Below are positions 33,203 to 43,665 of a DNA stretch of 64,000 bases, piece by piece. The translations under genes were made by a program, and so were the position numbers. Numbering within the stretch: position 1 is the first letter of the stretch; every line of letters begins with the position of its first letter. Below the pieces are notes generated by a model. The model searched no databases, had not been told where the DNA came from, and saw only the letters and a program-made list of their open reading frames with translations. This DNA is from Chloroflexota bacterium (lineage in GTDB: Bacteria; Chloroflexota; Anaerolineae; Anaerolineales; Anaerolineaceae), in NCBI GenBank assembly GCA_023381565.1, contig JAMCRR010000096.1, positions 205,256-269,255 on the forward strand. The letters run 5' to 3'.

Positions 33203-33997
33203 TTGCTCCCCTATCTTCCAAAAGATCCGTGCCAGAAGGCAGCGCAAGCTATCTTTGCCCGATCCGGGACAGCAATCATCGCTACCGGATTCTATATCCC
33301 ACACGCCAGCCTACCAGAAACGGACGGCCCACCCGGCGCGTTGGCTATTGGCCGCGCTCTGGAGCAGATCGGGTACACGGTAGCTTACGTGACAGACCAT
33401 TACTCTGCAGATTTGTTAGAGCATTTTGCCCCATCAAACGGCGAGGTGATCCGTTTCCCCATTTCAGGAGTTGAAGAAAGCAAAGCTTTTGCTCGCCAAT
33501 TGATCGACCGGTACCAGCCAGCGCTCTTGGTCTCCGTCGAACGCTGTGGATTGACCCGCCGTGGGAAATACACCAGCTATCGAGGACTCGATTTATCTCC
33601 CTACACTGCCAGGATCGACACGCTCTTTGAAACGGATTGTTTAAGCGTAGCAATTGGCGACGGTGGAAATGAGATCGGGATGGGTAATTTGATCGAGCAA
33701 ATTGAAAGCCTGGGAGGAATCATCCCAGAACCATCGATCACCCAAGCCAATCATCTGATCATCGCCAGCGTGTCGAACTGGGGTGGTTATGGCCTGGCGG
33801 CTGCGTTATCCGCCATCTCCAGGTTGGATTTACTCCCTGAGCCAGCGCAGGAGGCGCGCCTTATCACGGAGATGGTCACCTACGGCGCCTGCGACGGAAC
33901 CCTCGGCCTGCAGGTAGCCGGGGTTGACGGCTTCAGTGTAGAGGAAAATTGCCAGATCCTGGCTCTCCTGCATGAATGGGTTACCAGGCAGATCTAA
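33203..33997 (+). CDS. D-glutamate cyclase C-terminal-type protein (DUF4392)
   Basis: The 264-residue product carries [45 protein letters not shown] and [15 protein letters not shown], which match the DUF4392 domain forming the C-terminal half of mammalian mitochondrial D-glutamate cyclase (DGLUCY). That enzyme converts D-glutamate to 5-oxo-D-proline. The start is uncertain. The given TTG has no ribosome binding site, and the open frame extends upstream to about 33128 with homologous-looking sequence (SKDRRSIAS) but no ATG, GTG or TTG, so a rare ATT or ATA start is possible. Its stop overlaps that of the convergent DUF1445 gene by 4 bases. Confidence 0.8.
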   Translation: MLPYLPKDPCQKAAQAIFARSGTAIIATGFYIPHASLPETDGPPGALAIGRALEQIGYTVAYVTDHYSADLLEHFAPSNGEVIRFPISGVEESKAFARQLIDRYQPALLVSVERCGLTRRGKYTSYRGLDLSPYTARIDTLFETDCLSVAIGDGGNEIGMGNLIEQIESLGGIIPEPSITQANHLIIASVSNWGGYGLAAALSAISRLDLLPEPAQEARLITEMVTYGACDGTLGLQVAGVDGFSVEENCQILALLHEWVTRQI

Positions 33998-34788
33998 CCG
34001 GTTGCCAGCTCAGCGTTCAAGCGGTCGGTAATGAACATATGCCCAGGCGCGTGGGTGATCATCAACGGTAAACGAACTGCTTGAGCGGCAGCTTGAGGAG
34101 TGACACCGCAGGCCCAAAAAACTGGCACTTCCCCGGGTAGAACCGGAACCGAATCTCCGTAATCGGGATGGTCTAAGTCCATTATTCCAAGACTGCCCGG
34201 ATCGCCGATGTGCACCGGTGCGCCGTGGACGGCAGGGAAACGCGAAGTGATCTGTACCGCCCGAGAAACCAGGGAAGCTGGAATCGGGCGCATGGATACC
34301 ACCAAGGGCCCACGGAATACTCCTGCGGGTTTACAGTCTACATTGGTCTTGTACATGGGAACATTGCAGCCGCATTCGATGTGCCGGACGGGTACGCCTC
34401 CGGCGAGCAAGGCTTCTTCGAAGGTAAAGCTGCAGCCAATTAAGAACGAGACCAGGTCGGTCTGCCAGTATTCGCGGATATCTTCAGGCTCTGCGGTGAT
34501 TTCACCGTTCCGGTAAATGCGGTAGCGGGGAAGATCGGTACGCAAATCAGCACCGTCTGCCCATTCCCGGCTCGGTTGATAACTCCCCGGTTCGGTAACA
34601 TCCAGTATCGGGCAGGGTTTAGGATTTAACACGCAAAACTGCAGGAAATCAAAGGCGTATTGCTGCGGCAAAATCACCAGATTAGCCTGTACATAACCCG
34701 GGGCCAACCCTGCCGTTGGGGTTTTCAAGTCGCCGGAACGCATGGCTGAGCGCGCAGCACGCCCGTCGGGATAATTATTCACGCTCAT
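33994..34788 (-). CDS. D-glutamate cyclase N-terminal-type / putative hydro-lyase (DUF1445, YcsI-like)
   Basis: The 264-residue protein has the DUF1445 motifs [39 protein letters not shown] and [11 protein letters not shown], at the standard length for this family. DUF1445 forms the N-terminal half of mammalian DGLUCY and also occurs as stand-alone bacterial hydro-lyases. It lies 17 bases after the PLP enzyme gene on the same strand and overlaps the end of the DUF4392 gene tail to tail. Presence of both DGLUCY halves side by side supports a D-glutamate or related D-amino-acid role. Confidence 0.88.
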   Translation of the reverse strand: MSVNNYPDGRAARSAMRSGDLKTPTAGLAPGYVQANLVILPQQYAFDFLQFCVLNPKPCPILDVTEPGSYQPSREWADGADLRTDLPRYRIYRNGEITAEPEDIREYWQTDLVSFLIGCSFTFEEALLAGGVPVRHIECGCNVPMYKTNVDCKPAGVFRGPLVVSMRPIPASLVSRAVQITSRFPAVHGAPVHIGDPGSLGIMDLDHPDYGDSVPVLPGEVPVFWACGVTPQAAAQAVRLPLMITHAPGHMFITDRLNAELATG

Positions 34789-34805
34789 TGCAGATAACCT
34801 CCCCT

Positions 34806-36254
34806 TCAGTCTCCAACAGGGATTGCCTTGAACATACCTTTAACTGCCATTCGGGTAGGGTTTTCCAACAACCTCCCATCTTCATCCAGGTTTCCCAAAC
34901 CGTTGGATACAACGATATTGGCATCGAAGGCGACAGTAGGCATGATCCCCATAGCGGTTAAGCCGGACTGCAGCAGATGACTGCCGGCGTACATATCCTC
35001 CATGGAGAAGATGGGGATGCCCAACCTGCCATATTCCCAGGTAGAAGAGTAATTCAGCTCTACCCCCAGGGCATTTGTCGATTTATAAATAGCCCATCCC
35101 TGCCGAAGCCTGTCGGGAAGGCATTCAAATTCATCGATCACAATACGATGGAGATCGTCCAGAGCTTTCAAGGTAATCTCAGGTTGGTCTTTTAATACGC
35201 GTAGGGCAGCCAGGGTGCCCACCAGGGCTTCTTTCCCCGGGTCGAAGGAAGCAAAGACTGCTTTCCCGTGAGAGCTCAGTGTGCCATACCGGGTGCCGTG
35301 GATTCCCAGCGCCCGGCGGAGTGCGGTCATAGGTTCTTCCTTGCCGATGATCAATCCGCTGGTAGGAGAACCCGTGACCTTATCCATGCTGTAGAGCATG
35401 ACGTCACAGCCGAGCTTGCGAATGTCTGCGCCGATGAAAGGAACCCCCCAGGCATTGTCCACCACATAGGGTACGTCAAAGCGATGAGCCAGGGCTGCGA
35501 GCCCGGTCTGCAGCAGGGGGGTGCCAGAGGCGTCTTTTTCGCCATACCCATATCCAGGTGTATCGTACCCCAGGGAGGCAAAACCAACCAAAGATGAGGC
35601 GTGGCGCTCGCCTGCTTTCTGGGCCAGCTCGAGTGTTTGGTCGGCATTGACGTGCAGAAGATCTGGCACAGGGTTGTACTTGATGCCGTGATTGGGGTAG
35701 GCGGCGCCTGCCGGGCGGACGACGACCACGTCGAGGTTGGCTGCCCGCTTCCCCTGGACGCCATATTCTCCTGCCGTCTCGCCCCGTTCCGAGATGAACT
35801 CCTTGTATTTGGGCGGGAAAGGCCGCCCATAAGAAACGTGGTGCTCGAGGAAGCGCTCGTAGAGAGCCAGATAGCGCCCCCGATAAGGTTCTCCCCGGCC
35901 GGTTTGCGGCGGTGTAAAAAGGACTTCCGTGCAAACGGCCAGAGCAGCTTCGCAGGTGTTTACCAGAGCGGCATCGTATTCGTCTCCGTAGACTTCTTTT
36001 ACGACCTGGCGGATCTGATCGTCCAGGCTGGCTGAAGGGATGATTTGATGAGCGGCCCGGTCCATGGCTTCGGCAGCCTGGCGGACCAGCGTTCCGTGGC
36101 ATCCAGAAATCGCTCCCGTCAGCCCGATCTGATTGGCGATATCGGCGGTAATGCCGATTTCTTCTGCTGCCTGCCGCATTTCTGCATAGATTTCCGCGGC
36201 GTGGGTTTGTAAATGCTGATACATCTGGTATTTATATTTCCAGGGGGGTGTCAA
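34806..36254 (-). CDS. PLP-dependent fold-type I enzyme, function unknown
   Basis: A 482-residue protein with an aminotransferase-like fold: [14 protein letters not shown] carries the PLP-ring Asp, and the probable Schiff-base lysine is in [20 protein letters not shown]. The Lys-x-x-Gly-x-x-x-x-Gly segment resembles the SelA/DgaE-like group of PLP lyases and selenium transferases, but the overall sequence is not SelA. The TTG start has GGAG 7 bases upstream; an internal ATG at 36224 has none. It is probably co-transcribed with the DUF1445 gene, suggesting a lyase, racemase or transaminase step on a D-amino acid, which is inference from context. Confidence 0.75.
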   Translation of the reverse strand: MTPPWKYKYQMYQHLQTHAAEIYAEMRQAAEEIGITADIANQIGLTGAISGCHGTLVRQAAEAMDRAAHQIIPSASLDDQIRQVVKEVYGDEYDAALVNTCEAALAVCTEVLFTPPQTGRGEPYRGRYLALYERFLEHHVSYGRPFPPKYKEFISERGETAGEYGVQGKRAANLDVVVVRPAGAAYPNHGIKYNPVPDLLHVNADQTLELAQKAGERHASSLVGFASLGYDTPGYGYGEKDASGTPLLQTGLAALAHRFDVPYVVDNAWGVPFIGADIRKLGCDVMLYSMDKVTGSPTSGLIIGKEEPMTALRRALGIHGTRYGTLSSHGKAVFASFDPGKEALVGTLAALRVLKDQPEITLKALDDLHRIVIDEFECLPDRLRQGWAIYKSTNALGVELNYSSTWEYGRLGIPIFSMEDMYAGSHLLQSGLTAMGIMPTVAFDANIVVSNGLGNLDEDGRLLENPTRMAVKGMFKAIPVGD

Positions 36255-36470
36255 GGAAGTGCTCCAGAAGGGTAGGATGAGATGGCTCGTTTCTTTGGAA
36301 ATGCAGGAATAAATTGTAGCACAAGTTCGATTGGGAAACCGTTCATCGCGCGGTAGCGGGTTTTATGCTAAAATCACCCGGGGTTTTTCCAACCCATCAT
36401 ACCAACCAGGTGCTCTTCAGCTCAATCGGGAAGAATCTACTTCCCTTATATCCGGACCATGGAGAATGAT

Positions 36471-38051
36471 ATGCTTGATAAACTGATTCGCAATGGGCAA
36501 GTTCTGGACGGTACTGGCAAGCGCGGTTATGCAGCCGATGTCGCCATCCAGGGGGACCGCATTGTTGATGTCGGCCATCTGCCAGGGGCTCAAGCCGAGG
36601 TGGTGATCGATGCTTCCGGGAAAGTGGTGGCGCCCGGATTTATCGATATGCATTCCCACGCGGATATGCTCCTGCCGGTAGCACCAGATGCAGAGAGCCT
36701 GATTCATCAGGGCATTACAACGGTCGTAACCGGTCAATGTGGAGCTTCACCGGCGCCCTTGCTCGAAATGACCCGCCGGCAGGTGATCGAAATGATCGGA
36801 GAAGAAGATGTCCCCATGCCCTGGAATGAATGGTCAACCTTTGGCAGCTATCTGGACTATCTGCAGAAAACCGGCATCTCTGTGAATATGGCGCCACTGG
36901 TCGGTCAGGGCATGGTCCGTTCGGCAGTAATGGGGTTCAGTGCGGCGCGCCCAAACGAAGATCAAATCGAGGCGATGCAGCATGAGGTTGTTTCAGCTAT
37001 GGAAGCGGGGGCGATCGGCGTCTCGACCGGGTTGATCTATCCTCCGGGATCGTATGCGGCGATGGACGAGTTGATCGAGATCACGAAACCGGTCGGTGAA
37101 CGGAAGGGGTTTTACTTCAGTCACATTCGCGGAGAGGGAGATACCCTGCTCGAAGCCATCACAGAAGCTATCGAGATTGGCAGAAAGACCGGGAGCCCGG
37201 TCGAGATCAGCCATTTCAAGGCTGCTGGCGCAGATAACTGGTGGAAGGCAGGCCCAGCATTAGAGCTGATCGATAAAGCTCGCCTCGAAGGGCTTGATGT
37301 AACGGCAGACATGTATCCCTATCTGGCAGGCAGCACCGGGTTGGTGGCGCTGCTTCCGGAATGGGCGCAGGAGGGCGGCAAAGATGCGATCAGTAAGCGA
37401 TTACTCGATCCAGAGACACGTACGAAAATGACCGGAGATATGAAGACCGGTGGTTTCTTCCGGATTGCAGAATGGGATAAAGTGTTGATCAGCGATTCAC
37501 GTACCAGAGAATATGCCGGCCGGTACATCAGCGAGCTTTCTGAAGAGGTAAATAAAACCCCTTATGATTGGGTTTTCGATGCCCTGTTGGAGACTGAAGG
37601 GGAAATCGGCATGATTGTGTTCATGATGTCGGAAGAGAACGTGCGCATGCAGCTCCCGCACCCGGCGATGATGATCGGCACCGATGGGGTGGGGCTGGCC
37701 ATCGATGGACCGTTAGCCAAGGGCGTGCCTCATCCGCGCAATTTCGGCACCTTTGCGCGCATCCTGGGCCAATATGTGCGCGAGGAAAAAATCCTGACAC
37801 TCGAAAACGCGATCTTCAAAATGACCGGCCTCCCGGCTAAAAAGCTGCAGTTGATGGACCGCGGATTGGTGAAGAAGAATCACCATGCAGATCTGGTTGT
37901 TTTCGATGCCGAAATAGTATCGGACCTTGCAACTTATCCACAACCGTTCCAATATCCATCCGGGTTTGATCATGTACTGGTCAATGGAGAGCTGGTACTC
38001 AGCCAGGGGAAAGGCACGGGTGCACGTCCAGGCCGGATGATCAGCCGGTGA
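36471..38051 (+). CDS. N-acyl-D-amino-acid deacylase (D-aminoacylase), amidohydrolase superfamily
   Basis: A 526-residue metal hydrolase starting LDKLIRNGQVLDGTGKRG, the usual opening of D-aminoacylases and dihydroorotase-like enzymes. Metal-site motifs are present: PGFIDMHSHADM with the HxH pair, TGQCGASPAP with a conserved Cys, FSHIRGEGD and EISHFKA. The ATG at 36471 is chosen because GGAG lies 6 bases upstream; another ATG at 36459 is in frame. It removes the acyl group from N-acyl-D-amino acids, which would feed the adjacent D-glutamate cyclase-like proteins. It is divergent from the PLP enzyme gene and ends before a strong terminator. Confidence 0.92.
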   Translation: MLDKLIRNGQVLDGTGKRGYAADVAIQGDRIVDVGHLPGAQAEVVIDASGKVVAPGFIDMHSHADMLLPVAPDAESLIHQGITTVVTGQCGASPAPLLEMTRRQVIEMIGEEDVPMPWNEWSTFGSYLDYLQKTGISVNMAPLVGQGMVRSAVMGFSAARPNEDQIEAMQHEVVSAMEAGAIGVSTGLIYPPGSYAAMDELIEITKPVGERKGFYFSHIRGEGDTLLEAITEAIEIGRKTGSPVEISHFKAAGADNWWKAGPALELIDKARLEGLDVTADMYPYLAGSTGLVALLPEWAQEGGKDAISKRLLDPETRTKMTGDMKTGGFFRIAEWDKVLISDSRTREYAGRYISELSEEVNKTPYDWVFDALLETEGEIGMIVFMMSEENVRMQLPHPAMMIGTDGVGLAIDGPLAKGVPHPRNFGTFARILGQYVREEKILTLENAIFKMTGLPAKKLQLMDRGLVKKNHHADLVVFDAEIVSDLATYPQPFQYPSGFDHVLVNGELVLSQGKGTGARPGRMISR

Positions 38052-38140
38052 TGATTTGATCGGAACCAGCTGTTACGGATCCTGGCCACCTGTATGACCT
38101 GGTAAATAGTCAGGGGGAATCTTCAGAAAAACCATATATA

Positions 38141-38183
38141 ACCCAACGCCTAGGCCTTTTGAGGCGGGCGTTGGGTGTTTTTT
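38141..38183 (+). terminator. Rho-independent terminator after the D-aminoacylase gene
   Basis: ACCCAACGCC pairs perfectly with GGCGTTGGGT. Inside the loop GCCT pairs with AGGC, and the structure is followed by GTTTTTTATG. The 10-bp GC-rich stem with a six-U tract is a textbook intrinsic terminator that separates the D-amino-acid genes from the pentose phosphate operon. Confidence 0.9.
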
Positions 38184-38200
38184 ATGTTAACCCGCTTCAG

Positions 38201-38231
38201 TTGAGTTAGATTATATTATCTTTGATATAAT
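38201..38231 (+). promoter_or_regulatory. Probable promoter of the pentose phosphate operon
   Basis: A perfect -10 box TATAAT (38226-38231) sits in a very AT-rich stretch just after the terminator and about 20 bases before the annotated transketolase ATG. The best -35 candidate, TTGAGT (38201-38206), is 19 bases away, slightly longer than optimal. Confidence 0.5.
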
Positions 38232-38250
38232 AAATAAATAATATCGAAAT

Positions 38251-40359
38251 ATGTCCATCAGGAGGATATTGGAACGGTTGTGGATAAATGCGACCCCCTC
38301 AAAGACCGAGCTTGATCAATTATGTATTAATACCATCCGTTTCTTATCGATCGATGCAGTTCAGAAGGCGAACAGCGGGCATCCGGGTTTGCCCATGGGT
38401 GCTGCGCCCATGGCTTATATCTTATGGACGCGGATGATGAAATATAATCCCCATAATCCGGAGTGGTTTGACCGGGATCGGTTCATCCTTTCCGCCGGTC
38501 ATGGTTCGATGCTGCTTTACAGCCTGTTATACCTGACCGGTTACGACCTCCCTCTTGATCAGATCAAGCAGTTCCGCCAGTGGGGCAGCGCGACACCCGG
38601 GCATCCCGAACGAGATATCCGCAGAGGAGTGGAGGTTACAACCGGCCCGCTGGGGCAGGGTTTTGGCAATGGGGTGGGAGAAGCCATCGCTGAAGCCAAT
38701 CTGGCGAGGCGCTACAACCGGCCCGGACACAACATTATCGACCATTATACTTACGGCATTGTCAGCGACGGCGACCTGATGGAAGGAACTGCCTCTGAAA
38801 CCGCTTCGCTTGCCGGACATCTTCGGTTGGGGAAAATTATCTACCTATACGATAATAACCACGTCACCTTATCCGCCGGGTCGGATATCACGTTTAGCGA
38901 AGATGTACACAGGCGATTTGAAGCCTACGGCTGGCATACCCTCGACGTTGAGGATGGAAATGACCTGGCTGCGATCGATGATGCCTTGCAGACCGCCAGA
39001 AATATTACTAACAAACCCTCTCTGATATTAGTGCGCACCCATCTTGGGTATGGTTCTCCTCATAAGCAGGATACCTTTGAAGCGCATGGGTCTCCTTTGG
39101 GGGAGGAAGAAGTACGTTTAACCAAAAAGAACCTGGGGTGGCCGGAAGAGCCCCAGTTTTACATCCCCGAAAATGCTCTCGATATCTTCCGGCAGGCAGT
39201 TGACCGGGGGCAGCAGCTCGAGGCCGAGTGGAACCGCAAGTTTGCCGCCTACAAGCAGGATTTCCCGGACCTGGGCCGAGAGCTGGAAAAGATGATGCGC
39301 GGGGAGCTGCCTGACGGCTGGGATGTCAAAATCCCTTCCTTCCCTGCGGACAGCAAAGGGATTGCAACCCGCGTCGCTTCCGGAAGAGTAATGAGCGCCT
39401 TTGCTCCTATGCTTCCAGGTTTAATCGGTGGGTCGGCAGATCTGGATCCTTCTACCCATACAATGCTCAAAGAAATGGGAGATTTTGAAAACCCAGACCT
39501 GCACGCAGAGGATTTGCAAGGGTCAGCCGGCGGAGGGTGGACTTACGCCGGTCGGAATATCCATTTCGGCGTTCGAGAGCACGGGATGGGGTCCATCCTG
39601 AATGGAATCGCTGCCCACGGAGGGCTGATCCCATACGGAGCAACCTTCCTGATTTTCTCGGATTACATGCGTCCTCCCATGCGCCTGGCATCGTTGATGG
39701 AGTTGGGAGTGGTCTACGTGTTCACGCACGACAGCATCGGATTGGGTGAAGACGGCCCTACCCACCAGCCGGTGGAGCAGCTTGCCAACTTGCGGGCTGT
39801 CCCGCGGATGGTGGTCATCCGACCAGGAGATGCGAACGAAGTTGCTGAAGCCTGGAAGGTGGCAATCGCAATGCGCGACCGCCCGGTAGCACTTGTGTTG
39901 AGCCGCCAGAGCTTGCCGGTGCTCGATAGAGGCGAATATGCCCCTGCGCAGGGATTGCGGCAAGGAGCCTATATCCTGGCGGACCCGCCAGGGGGTAACC
40001 CTGACATCATCCTGATTGCCAGCGGATCGGAAGTCAACCTGATCGTACAGGCACGTCGACAGCTTGAACAAATGAAGTTTAACGTCCGGCTGGTGTCTAT
40101 GCCAAGCTGGGAGCTATTTGAGGCCCAACCTGAAGAATACCAACATCACGTGCTGCCGCCGTCGATCAAGATGCGCTTATCGGTTGAGGCTGGTTCGGTA
40201 CAGGGTTGGAGCCGCTATGTTGGAGATGAAGGGTTTGCTCTAGGAGTGGATCGGTTTGGGGCTTCCGCGCCGGGAGATGTGGTGATGCGTGAATACGGAT
40301 TTTCGGTCGATAACGTGGTACAGAAAACGTTGGCCCTGGTGGGGAAAATCCAATATTGA
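38251..40359 (+). CDS. tkt: Transketolase
   Basis: A 702-residue thiamine diphosphate enzyme with the transketolase signatures [22 protein letters not shown], the ThDP-binding [12 protein letters not shown] segment ([13 protein letters not shown]) and the [12 protein letters not shown] loop. It transfers two-carbon ketol units in the non-oxidative pentose phosphate pathway. The start is uncertain: AGGAGG lies 9 bases inside the given ATG frame (38260-38265), so a TTG at 38278 may be the true start, which would remove nine residues. It opens an operon containing all the other pentose phosphate genes here. Confidence 0.95.
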   Translation: MSIRRILERLWINATPSKTELDQLCINTIRFLSIDAVQKANSGHPGLPMGAAPMAYILWTRMMKYNPHNPEWFDRDRFILSAGHGSMLLYSLLYLTGYDLPLDQIKQFRQWGSATPGHPERDIRRGVEVTTGPLGQGFGNGVGEAIAEANLARRYNRPGHNIIDHYTYGIVSDGDLMEGTASETASLAGHLRLGKIIYLYDNNHVTLSAGSDITFSEDVHRRFEAYGWHTLDVEDGNDLAAIDDALQTARNITNKPSLILVRTHLGYGSPHKQDTFEAHGSPLGEEEVRLTKKNLGWPEEPQFYIPENALDIFRQAVDRGQQLEAEWNRKFAAYKQDFPDLGRELEKMMRGELPDGWDVKIPSFPADSKGIATRVASGRVMSAFAPMLPGLIGGSADLDPSTHTMLKEMGDFENPDLHAEDLQGSAGGGWTYAGRNIHFGVREHGMGSILNGIAAHGGLIPYGATFLIFSDYMRPPMRLASLMELGVVYVFTHDSIGLGEDGPTHQPVEQLANLRAVPRMVVIRPGDANEVAEAWKVAIAMRDRPVALVLSRQSLPVLDRGEYAPAQGLRQGAYILADPPGGNPDIILIASGSEVNLIVQARRQLEQMKFNVRLVSMPSWELFEAQPEEYQHHVLPPSIKMRLSVEAGSVQGWSRYVGDEGFALGVDRFGASAPGDVVMREYGFSVDNVVQKTLALVGKIQY

Positions 40360-40387
40360 GAAGGTTCGTTATCAAAGGGTCGCCATA

Positions 40388-40846
40388 ATGCGAATTGGAA
40401 TTGCAGCGGATCACGGGGGTTTTTATCTAAAAAAAATTCTGGCTCAGAGGCTGATGGATCTCCAGAACGAGGTGATCGATTTTGGAGCGACTCAGCTAAA
40501 CGATGAAGATGACTTTCCAGATTTTGTGGTTCCATTAGCCAGAGCTGTAGCCAGAGGAGAGGTTGAGCGAGGATTGGCGATTTGTGGCAGCGGAGTTGGC
40601 GCTTCGGTTGCCGCCAATAAAATTCCCGGGGTTCGAGCCGGTTTGATCACCGAGATATTTTCCGCGCACCAGGGGGTTGAAGACGATAACATGAACGTGC
40701 TCTGCCTGGGTGGCAGAGTAGTTGGCGATGAACTGGCCTGGGAATTGGTACGGTCATTCCTGGGAGCCAAATATAAAGGCGCCGAACGGTTCAACCGGAG
40801 ATTGGAAAAAATAAGTGCATTAGAAAGGATAGAGGTAAGGAAATGA
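40388..40846 (+). CDS. rpiB: Ribose-5-phosphate isomerase B
   Basis: The 152-residue protein begins MRIGIAADHGGFYLKKIL and has the catalytic Cys in AICGSGVGASVAANKIPGVRAG plus HQGVEDDNMNVLCLGGRVVG, which define the RpiB/LacAB family. It interconverts ribose 5-phosphate and ribulose 5-phosphate. AAAGGG lies 9 bases before the ATG. It follows tkt by 28 bases and its stop overlaps the start of the tal-pgi fusion gene by 4 bases, indicating tight coupling. Confidence 0.94.
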   Translation: MRIGIAADHGGFYLKKILAQRLMDLQNEVIDFGATQLNDEDDFPDFVVPLARAVARGEVERGLAICGSGVGASVAANKIPGVRAGLITEIFSAHQGVEDDNMNVLCLGGRVVGDELAWELVRSFLGAKYKGAERFNRRLEKISALERIEVRK

Positions 40847-43665
40847 GTGAAAACCCTCTTAAGCAACTCGAATCATACAACCAGAGCATCTGGATAGATT
40901 TTATCCGCCGGGGAACGATCACTTCTGGAGATCTCAAACGATGGATTGACGAAGATGGCATCAGCGGGGTGACGTCAAACCCTTCAATCTTCGAGAAAGC
41001 GATTGCCGGCAGCCATGATTATGATGATGATATCCAGTCGATGGCGAAGCAAAATAAATCCGTTGAAGAAATCTACCAATCCCTGACCGTCACAGATATT
41101 CAAAAAGCTGCGGACCTTTTCAAACAAACCTATCATGCAACGAACGGAAAAGATGGCTTTGTCAGTCTCGAGGTTTCTCCCCTCCTTGCGCACGACACCG
41201 AGGCGACGATCCGCGAAGCGCGACACTTGTGGTCGGTCGTCAATCGTCCGAATGTGATGATCAAAGTGCCAGGAACTCGCGAGGGTTTACCTGCAATTCG
41301 GCAGTTGATTTCCGAAGGAATCAACGTCAACATCACGCTCTTATTTGGCTTGCCGCGCTATCGCGATGTGGTGGAAGCCTATCTCTCCGGGTTAGAGGAG
41401 CGGGTGCGCAACAACCAATCGATTGAGCGGGTCGCGTCTGTGGCAAGCTTCTTTCTCAGCAGGATCGACGTTCTGATTGATCCATCTCTAGAGGTATTGA
41501 TTAATGCCGGCGGTGAAAAAGGTCAGCTTGCCGAGCAGGTTCTTGGTGAAACAGCAATTGCCAGCGCCAAAGAAGCTTATATCATCTATCAAGAATTATT
41601 TCAGAGCAGCCGTTTCAAAACGTTAGCCGACCAGGGGGCCAGGACACAACGGCTATTGTGGGCGAGCACCAGTACCAAGAACCCAAAGTACAGCGATGTG
41701 AAATATGTCGAAGCGCTCGTCGGCCCGAATACAATCAATACCCTGCCCATTGAAACTCTGAATGCTTACCGCGATCATGGCGAGCCTGCTCCACGATTAA
41801 CCGAAGGCCTCGAGGCAGCCAGGCGAACCTTTGCAGCTCTGCCTAAATTAGGGATTAACCTGGATGCTGCCACCCAACAGTTGGAAGATGAAGCAGTTGA
41901 GAAATTCATCCAACCCTACCAACTGCTAATGAACACTCTGAGGGAAAAACGCGAAGCAGCCTTGCAGAAAACAGGAGACAGCCAGGTGACCGATGCCGAA
42001 AGTTATCAGGATAAAATCCGAACGCGGCTTTCGACCCTGGAAAAAGAGCGTTTTTCCGACCGTCTGTGGCGCAAGGATGCCAGCCTGTGGTCATCGGATA
42101 CGATCGAACAGGAATCGATCCGCAATGCATTAGGTTGGCTGCACGTCGCCGAGAAAATGGAAGAAAACCTGAATCTTCTGACCAGCTTTGTTGACAAGGT
42201 TAATGTAGATGGGTTCAGCCACGTTGTCCATATGGGGATGGGCGGGAGCAGCCTGGCTCCGCTGGTCTTCCAGAAATCCTTCCAAAAGGATGGCAAGGGA
42301 CTCCCCTTGACTATCCTCGACACAACAGACCCAACCACCATCCATTCGATTGAACGGGAACTCCCCCTGGCGCATACTCTTTTTATTGTGGCGAGTAAAT
42401 CAGGAACCACGGCCGAGCCAATTGCGTTTGAAGAATATTTCTATGCAAAAGTAAAAGCGCTAAAAGGGAATCTGGCCGGCGAAAATTTCGTCGCCATCAC
42501 CGATCCTGGCACCCCGGCCGTAAAAGTGGCTCATGATAGAAATTACCGGCAAGTATTTCTTAACTTCGCCGATATCGGAGGACGATATTCCGCATTATCC
42601 TATTTTGGATTAGTGCCTGCTGCCTTGATGGGTATCGACGCAAAAAGCCTGCTCGACCGGGCGTTGCGAAAAGTGCATGCATGCGCATCATCTGTTCCTG
42701 TGAAGGATAATCCAGGGATGGTTTTAGGGGCAGCTTTGGGAGAATTTGCCAGACAGGGAATGGATAAAGTCACATTCGTGATGCCAGAGTCCATCTCTAC
42801 ATTGGGGATGTGGTTAGAGCAACTGCTTGCTGAGAGCACAGGAAAAAAAGGGACGGGCTTGATCCCAATCGCAGGAGAGAGGTTAGGCACTCCTTCGGTT
42901 TATGGGAACGATCGCGTATTCGTCTGTATGGAAATAAAAGGAGAGGCAGATCCAGATGTAGAAGAAAAGATCACGACTCTGAAGAAAGCCGGTCACCCGA
43001 TGGTGACCATCCAGATGGATAGCCCGCTTGACTTGGGGCAGGAATTTTTCCGTTGGGAAATCGCTACAGCAGTCGCCGGCGCTGTTCTCGAGATAAATCC
43101 GTTTGACCAGCCGAACGTACAGGAAAGTAAAGATAACACCAACAGACTCTTGGACCTGGTCCGCAAAGAAGGCAAGCTTCCCGAGCAGCCCGTTACTCTA
43201 ATCCAGGGACCGCTGAGCTTTTTCGGGCAGGAGAATGCCTCAAACAGCGAGGGGATGCTCAAGTGGTTTTTCAGCCAGGAGCACCCCGGAGATTACGTCG
43301 CTATTCTGGCGTACCTTCACGAAACACCGGAGACTGACCAGGCTTTGCAGCGCATGCGGCTCAGACTGCGCGACCGGCTGCACCTGGCAACCACCAGCGG
43401 GTATGGACCACGCTACCTGCATTCCACCGGGCAGCTCCACAAAGGAGGTCCGAACACCGGGTTGTACCTGCAAATCACTGCCGATGAGGAGGTTGAGGTA
43501 CCGATCCCTGGTCAGCCGTATACGTTCAACCTTTTTCAAAGGGCTCAAGCATTGGGCGATCTAGAATCGCTACACCGGCACAACAGGCGGGCGATGCGGA
43601 TCCATATTAACGGCGACCTGAGGCAAGGGTTAGCGGCTCTGGCTAGAGCGGTTGAGGCAGTGTAA
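40843..43665 (+). CDS. tal-pgi: Bifunctional transaldolase / glucose-6-phosphate isomerase
   Basis: The 940-residue chain fuses two complete enzymes. Residues 1-365 are transaldolase with GVTSNPSIFEKAI, the Schiff-base lysine in VMIKVPGT and the WASTSTKNPKYSD motif. Residues about 390-940 are phosphoglucose isomerase with HMGMGGSSLAPLV, the SKSGTTAEP phosphate site, GRYSALSYFGLVPA and a C-terminal GPRYLHSTGQLHKGGP block. Such fusions are known in several bacterial phyla. The two activities recycle fructose 6-phosphate made by transketolase/transaldolase to glucose 6-phosphate for Zwf, favouring a cyclic NADPH-producing pathway. No frameshift or gap is seen at the junction. Confidence 0.95.
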   Translation: MSENPLKQLESYNQSIWIDFIRRGTITSGDLKRWIDEDGISGVTSNPSIFEKAIAGSHDYDDDIQSMAKQNKSVEEIYQSLTVTDIQKAADLFKQTYHATNGKDGFVSLEVSPLLAHDTEATIREARHLWSVVNRPNVMIKVPGTREGLPAIRQLISEGINVNITLLFGLPRYRDVVEAYLSGLEERVRNNQSIERVASVASFFLSRIDVLIDPSLEVLINAGGEKGQLAEQVLGETAIASAKEAYIIYQELFQSSRFKTLADQGARTQRLLWASTSTKNPKYSDVKYVEALVGPNTINTLPIETLNAYRDHGEPAPRLTEGLEAARRTFAALPKLGINLDAATQQLEDEAVEKFIQPYQLLMNTLREKREAALQKTGDSQVTDAESYQDKIRTRLSTLEKERFSDRLWRKDASLWSSDTIEQESIRNALGWLHVAEKMEENLNLLTSFVDKVNVDGFSHVVHMGMGGSSLAPLVFQKSFQKDGKGLPLTILDTTDPTTIHSIERELPLAHTLFIVASKSGTTAEPIAFEEYFYAKVKALKGNLAGENFVAITDPGTPAVKVAHDRNYRQVFLNFADIGGRYSALSYFGLVPAALMGIDAKSLLDRALRKVHACASSVPVKDNPGMVLGAALGEFARQGMDKVTFVMPESISTLGMWLEQLLAESTGKKGTGLIPIAGERLGTPSVYGNDRVFVCMEIKGEADPDVEEKITTLKKAGHPMVTIQMDSPLDLGQEFFRWEIATAVAGAVLEINPFDQPNVQESKDNTNRLLDLVRKEGKLPEQPVTLIQGPLSFFGQENASNSEGMLKWFFSQEHPGDYVAILAYLHETPETDQALQRMRLRLRDRLHLATTSGYGPRYLHSTGQLHKGGPNTGLYLQITADEEVEVPIPGQPYTFNLFQRAQALGDLESLHRHNRRAMRIHINGDLRQGLAALARAVEAV

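Noticed and set aside
34806..36254. PLP enzyme as selenocysteine synthase SelA
   Set aside because: The lysine-region resemblance is only to the wider fold group; the N-terminal SelA motifs are absent and the context is D-amino-acid related.
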